A stretch of 64,000 bases of DNA from positions 1 to 64,000 of the forward strand of contig CAYPNI010000004.1 in assembly GCA_964411925.1 (NCBI GenBank), written 5' to 3'. Of the stretch, positions 15,995 to 23,570 are shown in pieces; positions within the stretch are counted from its first letter, which is position 1; each line of letters starts with the position of its first letter. Under the pieces are notes generated by a model. That model worked only from the letters and a program-made list of their open reading frames with translations. It ran no database searches and had not been told where the DNA came from. This stretch comes from VFKU01 sp964411925. GTDB lineage: Bacteria; Hydrogenedentota; Hydrogenedentia; Hydrogenedentales; GCA-2746185. A program made the position numbers and the translations under genes.

Positions 15995-17299
15995 ATGAAG
16001 CGAATCGCAATCTGGAGCGGAGTGGCTGCGCTGTGGCTGGCGGCTGCATCGGGATCGCAGGCGGCCGAACGCGCGACGTTCACCAAGGACGTGCTGCCGA
16101 TCCTCCAGGAGAATTGCGTCACGTGCCACCGGCACGGGGGCGACAACATCTCCGGCATGGTGGCGCCGATGTCACTGGTGACGTATGAGGAAGTGCGCCC
16201 GTGGGCGAAGGCGATTGTGAAGGCGGTGTCCAGCAAGCAGATGCCGCCGTGGTTTGCGTCGGAGCAGTATCACGGCGTGTTTGCGAACCAGCGCACGCTG
16301 ACCCAGGCGGAAATCGACACGATTGCCTCCTGGGTGGAAGCGGGCGCCGCGCGCGGCAACCCGAGCGATGCCCCGGCACCGGTCGAGTTCGCGGAGAACG
16401 GCGGGTGGTTCGCCGGCACGCCCGACCTCGTTGTCCGGATGCCGGAACCGTATTTCGTCGCGGATGATGTGGAGGACCTCTACGTCAGTTTCACTACAGA
16501 ACCGCTGTCCGACGCCGACCTGCCTTCGGATCGCTGGCTGCGCTCCATCGAATGGCGCGGCGACAGCGACGTGGTGCATCACATCGTCGGTTCGGCGACC
16601 GTGAAAGACGAGGCCGGACAGACGCTCAGCTACGAGCTGGGTTCGATCGCTCCGGGCGAAGAGGCGTCCATCTATCCCGAGGGCTACGGCAAACTGCTTC
16701 CCAAGGACTCGCGCATCCACTTCAATATGCACTACCACAAAGAAACCGGACCGGGGACGGGCAAGTATGACCAGTCCATGGTCGGGTTCCGGTTCTGGGA
16801 CGAAGAGAAGGACCCGAAGATTAAGCACGCGGTGCAGCGCTCGGGGATCTCGAACCACTCGTTTGAGATTCCGCCGCAAGTGGCGAAGTGGCCCGTCGGC
16901 GCGGCGATGACGTTCGAGGAAGACACATCGATTCTCGCCCTGCACCCGCACATGCACCTGCGCGGGCAGGACGCACGCTACATTGCGTATTACCCGGACG
17001 GCACGACCGAGGAGTTGCTGTTCGTGCCGGCGTTCGACTTCAACTGGCAGCTGGATTACACGTACAGCGAGCCGAAGAAGGTTCCGGCGGGCACGCGTGT
17101 GGAATTCACGGCCCACTACAACAATTCGCCCGAGAACATCTTTAACCCCGACCCGACCATCCCGATGGTGTGGGGCGGTCCGACGACCATGGAAATGATG
17201 ATCGGCTACATCTCGTTCACCAATTCGGAGCCGAGCGACAACCCGATCCAGAAGGCGCGCCGCGCGTTTGGGCCGGACACGTCCGAAGGCACGGACTGA
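15995..17299 (+). CDS. c-type heme / copper monooxygenase-like fusion protein
   Basis: 434 residues from ATG 15995, which has AAAGG six bases upstream; ATG 15989 is too close to that RBS. A signal peptide ends near SQAAE. The heme motif CVTCH is near residue 43. Copper-site motifs are VVHHIVGS, FNMHYHKETGPGTG and HPHMHLRG. The N-terminal 120 residues are very similar to those of the protein at 14629 (shared TFTKDVLPILQENC), indicating tandem duplication. A strong terminator and then a DUF2911 gene follow. Likely periplasmic oxidation of an unknown substrate. Confidence 0.88.
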   Translation: MKRIAIWSGVAALWLAAASGSQAAERATFTKDVLPILQENCVTCHRHGGDNISGMVAPMSLVTYEEVRPWAKAIVKAVSSKQMPPWFASEQYHGVFANQRTLTQAEIDTIASWVEAGAARGNPSDAPAPVEFAENGGWFAGTPDLVVRMPEPYFVADDVEDLYVSFTTEPLSDADLPSDRWLRSIEWRGDSDVVHHIVGSATVKDEAGQTLSYELGSIAPGEEASIYPEGYGKLLPKDSRIHFNMHYHKETGPGTGKYDQSMVGFRFWDEEKDPKIKHAVQRSGISNHSFEIPPQVAKWPVGAAMTFEEDTSILALHPHMHLRGQDARYIAYYPDGTTEELLFVPAFDFNWQLDYTYSEPKKVPAGTRVEFTAHYNNSPENIFNPDPTIPMVWGGPTTMEMMIGYISFTNSEPSDNPIQKARRAFGPDTSEGTD

Positions 17300-17321
17300 C
17301 GCAGTTTTCGCAGAAGGCATT

Positions 17322-17367
17322 CGCTCCGGAATCTGCCTTCGATGGTGGATTCCGGAGCGTTCATTTT
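17322..17367 (+). terminator. Rho-independent terminator
   Basis: Perfect 12-bp stem CGCTCCGGAATC (17322-17333) / GATTCCGGAGCG (17348-17359), 14-nt loop, then TTCATTTT. It ends the tandem monooxygenase-like genes. Confidence 0.85.
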
Positions 17368-17433
17368 GTACATTGATGGGTCTGGACGGGCCTGCGCGTT
17401 TGGCGCTGCGCCGATTGCACGAGGGCGGTATTC

Positions 17434-18111
17434 ATGGTTAAGAAACTCTCCGTATCGATTGTCGTACTGTCGCTGTCCGTCGCGCTGTTTGCTACCGGCG
17501 TGAGCGCCCAGCAGACGCCGGCGGCCGCGCCCACACCCGCACCGGCGCAAGGCGCGGAGGCCGTTACGGCCGATCCCGGCGCGGACGAAGGGGGCGGCGC
17601 GGATGAGGGCGGCGCGAACGCGGCGCAGCGGCGCCGGTTGATGATGACGACGACCGCGCAGCTCAAGATCGGCGACAAGTCGATTGGGCTTTCGACCGGC
17701 GTCCTCAAAACCGACAGCCCGGACTACGCATCGATCGCATCGATGAAAGAGGGCGACGTGGTGCTGTTCACGCGCAGTCAATCGATCAAACTCAAGACTG
17801 ACCTGCCCTTGACTCTGGGCGATGTCACGCTCAAGACGGAAAACGTGTCGAAGGGCTACGCCGGCGTATACGCGCTGTGGGTCAAGAAGACGGCAGACGG
17901 CTGGCAGTTCGCGTTCACCGAGAAGCCGGACCTGTGGGGCACGATGTTCGCCGCGTCCGACGTTGTCGCGGAAGTGCCGGCGACCCACACGAAGCTGGCC
18001 GAGCCCACGGACGCACTCAAGTTCGAGATTCCACAGGACGGCCAGGGCGGCTCGATCAAGATAACGTGGGGCGAACACGAGTGGACGGCCCCGTTCACGA
18101 TCGCGAACTGA
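17434..18111 (+). CDS. Secreted DUF2911-like protein
   Basis: 225 residues. A signal peptide (MVKKLSVSIVVLSLSVALF, cleavage near VSAQ) is followed by an Ala/Pro/Gly-rich linker (about 27-68), then the DUF2911-like domain: YAGVYALWVKK, DLWGTMF and a C-terminal GEHEWTAPF. The same signatures occur in the second domain of the protein at 828. The gene starts 67 bases after a terminator and its stop is five bases before the PQQ-type dehydrogenase, so it is probably co-transcribed with that enzyme. Function unknown. Confidence 0.8.
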   Translation: MVKKLSVSIVVLSLSVALFATGVSAQQTPAAAPTPAPAQGAEAVTADPGADEGGGADEGGANAAQRRRLMMTTTAQLKIGDKSIGLSTGVLKTDSPDYASIASMKEGDVVLFTRSQSIKLKTDLPLTLGDVTLKTENVSKGYAGVYALWVKKTADGWQFAFTEKPDLWGTMFAASDVVAEVPATHTKLAEPTDALKFEIPQDGQGGSIKITWGEHEWTAPFTIAN

Positions 18112-18116
18112 CCCGC

Positions 18117-20129
18117 ATGCGAATCGCGGCGCTGCTCCTGGCCTGCGCGATCGGTCCCGCGGCGGCCGCGGGCGATGCAGACGTTGCGACGGGCGAATGG
18201 CCGTCGTACGGCGGCGACCTGCGCAGCGCCAAGTACTCGCCGCTCGACCAAATCACCCCCGAGAACTTTTCCACACTCGAAATCGCGTGGCGGTGGAAAT
18301 CCGTCGATGACTGGGTGAGCAAGTCGGTGGCCGGCGGCGAGTGGTGGACCCGATCCACGCCGATCTTCGACGATCTTCAAAAAGACAACCCGGACCGCTG
18401 GCGCGGCGGACTGACGCCGCGGCTCGCGGGGCTCAAGGCGACGCCGCTGATGGCGGACGGCGTGCTCTACATGACCACCGCGCTCTACCAGGCGGCGGCC
18501 ATCGACGCGAAGACCGGCGAGACGCTGTGGGTCTTCAACCCGAAGAGTTACGAGGCCGGCACGCCGACGATGAGCATCTACTGGAGCCATCGCGGGCCGG
18601 CCCTGTGGCGCGAGGGCGACGAGTCGCGCTTGTACTGGGGCACGGGTGACGCCTGGTTGTATTGCCTGGACGCGAAGACCGGCCGGCCGTGCGCGGACTT
18701 TGGCGACGGCGGCCGCGTGGACCTCACCGATGGCATTCCGCGTGCCGATCGCGACGACCGCGATTATCTGAACGCGTTGTTGTACTCGTGCGCGTCTCCG
18801 CCGCTGGTCGTGCGCGACGTGGTAATCACCGGCGCCTCGATCGCCGACCGGCGCGTAGTCAAGGAGGCGCCTCCGGGCTGGGTGCGCGCGTATGACGTGC
18901 GCACCGGCGAGATGCGCTGGACATTCAAGACCGTTCCCGAGCGCGGCGAATTCGGCAACGAGACCTGGGAAAACGGGTCGTGGGAGTACTCGGGCAACTC
19001 GAACGTCTGGACGCAGATGAGCGCGGACCCGGAGCTCGGCATTGTCTACCTGCCGACGGGAACGCCCACAAACGACTTCTACGGCGGCCACCGACTCGGC
19101 GACAACCTGTTCGCGGAGTGCGTCATCGCGGTCAACGTCGAGACGGGCGAACGCATCTGGCATTTTCAGACCGTGCACCACGGCGTCTGGGACTACGACA
19201 ACCCCGCCGCGCCCAATTTGCTCGATATCACCGTGGGCGGCAAGCCGATCAAGGCCGTCGCGCAGGTGACCAAGCAGGGCTATGTGTTCACGTTCGACCG
19301 CGAAACGGGCGAGCCCGTGTGGCCGATCGAGGAGCGGCCGGTCGATACGAACACGAACCTCGAGGGCGAGCGCCTCTCCCCCACTCAGCCCGTGCCGACG
19401 AAGCCCGCGGCGTTCGAATACCAGGGCGTGACCGAGGACGACCTCATCGATTTCACGCCGGAACTCCGACAGGCCGCGCTCGATATCGTCAAGGACTACA
19501 CCATTGGTCCGCTGTTCACGCCGCCGCTGCAGGGCAAGGCGACGATCATGCGTCCCGGGCTCGGGGGCGGCGCGAACTGGACCGGCGCGGCCGTCGATCC
19601 CGAAACGGGGATTCTCTACGTGCCGTCCGTCGCTGGATACTCGGTCGTCCATTTCTTCACACCGGGCGAGGACGTGGGCGGCAACCTGCGCTTCACGCAC
19701 GGCGCCCGGGGCGGCCTCGCACGTGGTCCGGATGGTCTGCCGCTGTTCAAGCCTCCCTACTCGCGGCTGACCGCGATCGACATGAACACCGGCGAACATA
19801 TGTGGATGACGCCGACGGGGAACGGCGACGAAGTGCGCAACGATCCCCGACTCAAGGAGTTGAACCTGCCGCCGCTCGGGGGTGACGGCGAAACCGGCCC
19901 GCTGCTGACCAAGACATTGCTCGTGCTCGGCCTCGGCAGCCGCGCGAGCGAAAACTTCTCGCTTGCCGCGTACGACAAGTCAACAGGTGCCGTCATTGGC
20001 GAAGTCGTGTTACCCGCACGTCCCATCAGCACCCCGATGACGTATGCCGTGGAAGGCAGACAGTACATCGCGCTTACTCTCGCGACATCGCCGCCGGAGC
20101 TGGTCGCGCTCGCGCTGCCGCAAGAATAG
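18117..20129 (+). CDS. PQQ-dependent dehydrogenase (quinoprotein propeller)
   Basis: 670 residues from ATG 18117, five bases after the previous stop; a signal peptide ends near AAAAG. The body is an eight-bladed propeller with repeated A-x-D-x-x-T-G-x-x-x-W motifs, for example AIDAKTGETLWVF, YDVRTGEMRWTF, VNVETGERIWHF and AIDMNTGEHMW. It starts with WPSYGGDLRSAKYSPLDQI, typical of quinoprotein glucose/alcohol dehydrogenases. The vicinal Cys-Cys of methanol and ethanol dehydrogenases is not seen, and there is no fused cytochrome, so a separate cytochrome must take the electrons. No pqq synthesis genes lie in the window. Substrate (sugar or alcohol) cannot be told. Confidence 0.88.
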   Translation: MRIAALLLACAIGPAAAAGDADVATGEWPSYGGDLRSAKYSPLDQITPENFSTLEIAWRWKSVDDWVSKSVAGGEWWTRSTPIFDDLQKDNPDRWRGGLTPRLAGLKATPLMADGVLYMTTALYQAAAIDAKTGETLWVFNPKSYEAGTPTMSIYWSHRGPALWREGDESRLYWGTGDAWLYCLDAKTGRPCADFGDGGRVDLTDGIPRADRDDRDYLNALLYSCASPPLVVRDVVITGASIADRRVVKEAPPGWVRAYDVRTGEMRWTFKTVPERGEFGNETWENGSWEYSGNSNVWTQMSADPELGIVYLPTGTPTNDFYGGHRLGDNLFAECVIAVNVETGERIWHFQTVHHGVWDYDNPAAPNLLDITVGGKPIKAVAQVTKQGYVFTFDRETGEPVWPIEERPVDTNTNLEGERLSPTQPVPTKPAAFEYQGVTEDDLIDFTPELRQAALDIVKDYTIGPLFTPPLQGKATIMRPGLGGGANWTGAAVDPETGILYVPSVAGYSVVHFFTPGEDVGGNLRFTHGARGGLARGPDGLPLFKPPYSRLTAIDMNTGEHMWMTPTGNGDEVRNDPRLKELNLPPLGGDGETGPLLTKTLLVLGLGSRASENFSLAAYDKSTGAVIGEVVLPARPISTPMTYAVEGRQYIALTLATSPPELVALALPQE

Positions 20130-20248
20130 TCCCCGGATCGGTGTCGGAACCCTCTGTTTTGATGGAAAACTATGGCTATTCTCGTCGTTTTTTACACACT
20201 ATATGTGGGTACCGTCACTACAAAAATCCGAAATATTGAAAATTCATC

Positions 20249-20277
20249 TTGACATCTACCACCGGTTGTGGTATTTC
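20249..20277 (+). promoter_or_regulatory. Sigma-70-type promoter for the ncRNA candidate
   Basis: Perfect -35 TTGACA (20249-20254), 17-bp spacer, -10 TATTTC (20272-20277). The local sequence is AT-rich compared with the surroundings. Predicted transcript start is about 20282-20285, where a strong hairpin begins. Confidence 0.6.
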
Positions 20278-20281
20278 TATG

Positions 20282-20537
20282 GCGGTGTCAGGGGGGCGAC
20301 ACCGCAGGGGGATTGGGGTCAACGCTTACGCGCTCTTCAGCCCAGCAGCGTAGGCATCAACCAACATGACCCAAGACAAACTCTGCAACGAGTGGACGGA
20401 AGCCAGCGACCGCAGCCCGCAGGCCCCGTTGTAGTGGCTCGACCCGTGGCCTTGCGCCAAGTACACGGAGTCGCCTCAAAGGCACACCCCGCATCGTACG
20501 GGCGGTGGGCGTTAGCGCCCACCGCCCCGTCTATTTT
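20282..20537 (+). ncRNA. Unassigned structured RNA candidate, about 250 nt
   Basis: A stand-alone unit bounded by a promoter and a terminator in a 507-bp gap (20130-20636) without a convincing gene. The start folds as a perfect 8-bp hairpin GCGGTGTC / GACACCGC (20282-20305) with a G-rich loop. Next, TTGGGGTCA (20313-20321) can pair with TGACCCAA (20367-20374), enclosing stem GCTTACGC / GCGTAGGC (20324-20331 and 20348-20355). A GCCT-CAA-AGGC hairpin lies near 20475. The 3' end is a 12-bp terminator. I could not match it to RNase P RNA, SRP RNA, 6S RNA or a complete tmRNA. pntAA downstream has its own promoter, which argues for a separate RNA rather than a leader, though a leader is not excluded. 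Confidence 0.5.
20500..20537 (+). terminator. Strong Rho-independent terminator
   Basis: Perfect 12-bp stem GGGCGGTGGGCG (20500-20511) / CGCCCACCGCCC (20516-20527), TTAG loop, followed by CGTCTATTTT. Confidence 0.75.
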
Positions 20538-20551
20538 CCGCCGCACGCGCG

Positions 20552-20580
20552 TTGATCTCCGCTGACCCGGCCTCTATACT
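20552..20580 (+). promoter_or_regulatory. Sigma-70-type promoter for the pnt operon
   Basis: -35 TTGATC (20552-20557), 17-bp spacer, -10 TATACT (20575-20580). Start of transcription is expected near 20587, about 50 bases before ATG 20637. Confidence 0.55.
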
Positions 20581-20636
20581 ACCGCCCTTCATCCCGGTCC
20601 GAATTGCGCTCACCTTCAAGGCCGCCGCTCGTTCCC

Positions 20637-21782
20637 ATGAAAATATACGTTCCGAAAGACATGCGTTCCGGCGAGACCCGCATCCCGATGGTGCCGGCGA
20701 CCGTCAAGAAACTCGCGGGGCTGGGCGCGGAGGTGTCCGTCGCGCGCGGCCTCGGCGCGCCGATCCACGTGACCGACGCGGACTTCGAGTCCGCCGGCGC
20801 GCGCATCGCGGACGATCGCGGCGCGGAGTTGTCGCAGGCGGATTTCGTCGTCACGTTGCGCCGGCCCGAGACCTCCGACCTTGCCGGCATTCGCGAGGGC
20901 GCGGTCCTCGCCGGGCTGGTCGAACCCTTCGGCCGGCCGGAATTTTTGCAGTTCCTCGCGGCGCGCCGGGTGAGCGGGCTGGCGATGGAAATGATCCCGC
21001 GCAGCACGATCGCGCAGAAGATGGATGTGCTCAGTTCGCAGGCCAACCTTGCGGGGTATGTCGCGGTGATCCTCGCGGCCGAGCGGCTGCAGAAAATCCT
21101 TCCGATGATGATGACGCCCGCGGGTACCATCGCGCCGGCGCGCGTGTTCGTGATCGGCGTGGGCGTGGCCGGCCTGCAGGCCATCGCGACGGCGAAACGT
21201 CTCGGCGCCCGCGTCGAAGCGTTTGATACGCGGCCCGTAGTCGAGGAACAGGTGCAGTCGCTCGGCGCGAAATTCGTCAAGATCGACCTCGGGGAAACGG
21301 GCCAGACCGAGCAGGGATACGCCAAGGAACTCACGCCGGAGCAGCAGGCCCGCCAGCGCGAGGGGATGGCGAAGGTCTGCGCGCAATCGGACGTTGTCAT
21401 CACGACGGCGCAACTCTTCGGCAAGCCCGCACCGCGTATCGTCACGCGCGAGATGGTTGAGGGGATGCGGCCGGGCAGCGTCGTTATCGATCTTGCCATC
21501 GAGACCGGCGGTAACGTCGAAGGGGCGGAACTGGACCGCGAGATCGATGTCAACGGAGTGCGCATCGTGGGCCTCGCCAATCTTCCGGGCCGCGTGCCGG
21601 CCGTCGCGAGCCAGATGTACGCGGCGAACGTCGGCAGCCTGATCGAACATTTCTGGAAGAAGGCGGACAAGCGGTTCGATCTGAAGCTGGACGACGAAAT
21701 CATCAAGAGTTGCCTGGTCACGCACGGCGGCGAGATCGTCCATCCGATGATTCGCGATCGCATCGCCGCCGGGGCCGTCTGA
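20637..21782 (+). CDS. pntAA: NAD(P) transhydrogenase subunit alpha part 1
   Basis: 381 residues from ATG 20637. This is the soluble NAD(H)-binding domain I of proton-translocating transhydrogenase. It begins MKIYVPKDMRSGETRIPMVP, the usual start of the alanine dehydrogenase/PntA family. A Rossmann motif GVGVAGLQAIATAKRLGA is near residue 175, followed by AFDTRP. The conserved MMTPAGTIAPARV lies before it. The split three-gene form (AA, AB, B) is common outside enterobacteria. It interconverts NADH and NADPH using the proton gradient at the inner membrane. pntAB follows after 10 bases. Confidence 0.95.
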   Translation: MKIYVPKDMRSGETRIPMVPATVKKLAGLGAEVSVARGLGAPIHVTDADFESAGARIADDRGAELSQADFVVTLRRPETSDLAGIREGAVLAGLVEPFGRPEFLQFLAARRVSGLAMEMIPRSTIAQKMDVLSSQANLAGYVAVILAAERLQKILPMMMTPAGTIAPARVFVIGVGVAGLQAIATAKRLGARVEAFDTRPVVEEQVQSLGAKFVKIDLGETGQTEQGYAKELTPEQQARQREGMAKVCAQSDVVITTAQLFGKPAPRIVTREMVEGMRPGSVVIDLAIETGGNVEGAELDREIDVNGVRIVGLANLPGRVPAVASQMYAANVGSLIEHFWKKADKRFDLKLDDEIIKSCLVTHGGEIVHPMIRDRIAAGAV

Positions 21783-21792
21783 GGAGACCGAC

Positions 21793-22083
21793 ATGCAATT
21801 ATTGTTGCTGTTCACGTTCGTGCTGGCGATATTCCTCGGCTTCGAGCTTATCTCCAAGGTGCCGTCCCAATTGCACACGCCGCTGATGTCCGGCTCGAAC
21901 GCGATCTCGGGCATCACGATCGTCGGGGCGCTGGTCGCCGCGGGAACGGTGGAGAACCACGGCCTTTCGACCGCGCTGGGCGCGATCGCGGTAGCGCTGG
22001 CGATGATCAACGTCGTCGGCGGCTATCTCGTGACGGATCGCATGCTGGCGATGTTCAAGACGAAGGGCAAGGACTCCAAGTGA
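21793..22083 (+). CDS. pntAB: NAD(P) transhydrogenase subunit alpha part 2
   Basis: 96 residues, three to four membrane helices, the short membrane part of domain II. The motif TPLMSGSNAISGI is the family signature. GAGGAGACC lies just before ATG 21793. The stop overlaps the GTG start of pntB by four bases (GTGA), so translation is coupled. Confidence 0.95.
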   Translation: MQLLLLFTFVLAIFLGFELISKVPSQLHTPLMSGSNAISGITIVGALVAAGTVENHGLSTALGAIAVALAMINVVGGYLVTDRMLAMFKTKGKDSK

Positions 22084-23570
22084 ACGAAACCGTCCTGGTC
22101 GAGCTGAGCTACATCGCCTCGGCGATTTTCTTTATCTACGGCATCAAGATGCTCGGTTCCGCGTCCACCGCGCGCCGCGGCAATCTCGTTTCCGCGGTCG
22201 GGATGACGATTGCCGTGGTGGCCACGTGCCTCAGCATGGAGATGCGCTGGGAGTACATCGTCGGCGGCGCCGCCGTGGGGACGATCGTTGGCGCGTGGTC
22301 GGCGTTGCGCGTGCCGATGACGTCGATGCCCGAGTTCGTGGCGTTCTTCAACGGATCGGGCGGCCTCGCGAGCCTGCTGGTCGGCTGGGCGGAGTTCCAC
22401 ACGAGGCGGGGCCACTACGACGCGCAGGGCGACATCGTCGAGACGATTGCAACCGTCGCGGCGATTTTCATCGGCGGTGTCACGTTCAGCGGAAGCTTGA
22501 TCGCCGGCGGCAAGCTCGCGGAAATCCCGTGGCGGATCGAGTCGCGTCTCAAAAAGAAAAGCACCGGGCCCGTTGCGGCCGTGCTGTTGATGATTCAGCG
22601 TCCGCTGGCGACCGTATTGGACCAGAAACCCGTCCTGTACAAAGGCCAGCAGATCGTCAATGGCGTCCTGGTGGCGGCGGCGGTCGCGTGCGCGGTGCTG
22701 TTCGTGTACGAGCCGAACGCGGCGGCGTCTTACGCGCCGATCGCGGGCCTGCTGGTCCTCTCGCTCGTTCTCGGCGTGCTGTTCACGATCCCGATTGGCG
22801 GGGCGGACATGCCGGTCGTGATTTCGCTGCTGAACAGCTATTCGGGCCTCGCGGCCTGCGCGGCCGGTTTCGTCATCAGCAACACGGTACTGATTGTCTC
22901 CGGATCGCTGGTGGGCGCAAGCGGCATCATCCTCACCAACATCATGTGCAAGGCGATGAACCGTTCGCTGGCGAACGTGCTCTTCAGCGGCTTTGGCAGC
23001 GGCGAGACGGCGGGCGAAGGCAAGGCCGTCGAGGGTGAAGTGCGCGCGCTGACGCCCGAGGACGCGTATTTCGTGCTCGAGGCGGCCACGGTGGTCGTGG
23101 TCGTGCCGGGCTACGGCATGGCCGTCGCCCAGGCGCAGCACGCGGTGCGCGAACTGGGCGACCTGCTCGAGGCGAACGGCGCGGAAGTGAAGTACGCGGT
23201 GCATCCGGTGGCCGGGCGCATGCCGGGCCACATGAACGTCTTGCTCGCCGAGGCGAACGTGCCTTACGAGCAACTGGTGGAGATGGACGACATCAATCCG
23301 ATCATGTCCAACGTGGATGTGGCCATCGTCATTGGCGCGAACGACGTGGTAAACCCCGCCGCACGCGAAGACGAGACGAGCCCAATCTTCGGGATGCCGA
23401 TCATCAACGCGGACCACGCACGCACGGTATTCGTTTTGAAACGGTCGATGCGATCGGGCTTCGCGGGTATCGAGAATCCGTTGTTCTACAAAGAGAACGC
23501 GCGCATGATCTTCGGCGACGCGAAGAAGACCGTCGAGGCGCTCGTCGCGGAGTTCAAGTCCGGCGGCTAG
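22080..23570 (+). CDS. pntB: NAD(P) transhydrogenase subunit beta
   Basis: 496 residues from GTG 22080. The N-terminal 280 residues hold about nine membrane helices that form the proton path with PntAB. The C-terminal domain III (about 310-496) binds NADP(H): VVVVPGYGMAVAQAQH, YAVHPVAGRMPGHMNVLLAE and INADHARTVFVLKRSM are diagnostic. The length is slightly above the common 460-480. The stop overlaps by four bases (CTAG) with the stop of the convergent rimK-like gene, so both genes end without an intergenic terminator. Confidence 0.95.
   Translation: MNETVLVELSYIASAIFFIYGIKMLGSASTARRGNLVSAVGMTIAVVATCLSMEMRWEYIVGGAAVGTIVGAWSALRVPMTSMPEFVAFFNGSGGLASLLVGWAEFHTRRGHYDAQGDIVETIATVAAIFIGGVTFSGSLIAGGKLAEIPWRIESRLKKKSTGPVAAVLLMIQRPLATVLDQKPVLYKGQQIVNGVLVAAAVACAVLFVYEPNAAASYAPIAGLLVLSLVLGVLFTIPIGGADMPVVISLLNSYSGLAACAAGFVISNTVLIVSGSLVGASGIILTNIMCKAMNRSLANVLFSGFGSGETAGEGKAVEGEVRALTPEDAYFVLEAATVVVVVPGYGMAVAQAQHAVRELGDLLEANGAEVKYAVHPVAGRMPGHMNVLLAEANVPYEQLVEMDDINPIMSNVDVAIVIGANDVVNPAAREDETSPIFGMPIINADHARTVFVLKRSMRSGFAGIENPLFYKENARMIFGDAKKTVEALVAEFKSGG

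Noticed and set aside
20282..20537. tmRNA: bases 20321-20353 read as a tag-like peptide NAYALFSPAA followed by TAG
   Set aside because: The ending AA-stop and YAL resemble a tmRNA tag, but I find no tRNA-like ends (no T-loop TTCRA pattern, no CCA) in either standard or permuted order, and the tag would be too near the 5' end. A covariance-model search would settle it.
20044..20565. Coding frame running from the PQQ-enzyme 3' end through the ncRNA region
   Set aside because: It starts inside another gene, has no RBS, and reads as unstructured sequence through hairpins and the terminator.
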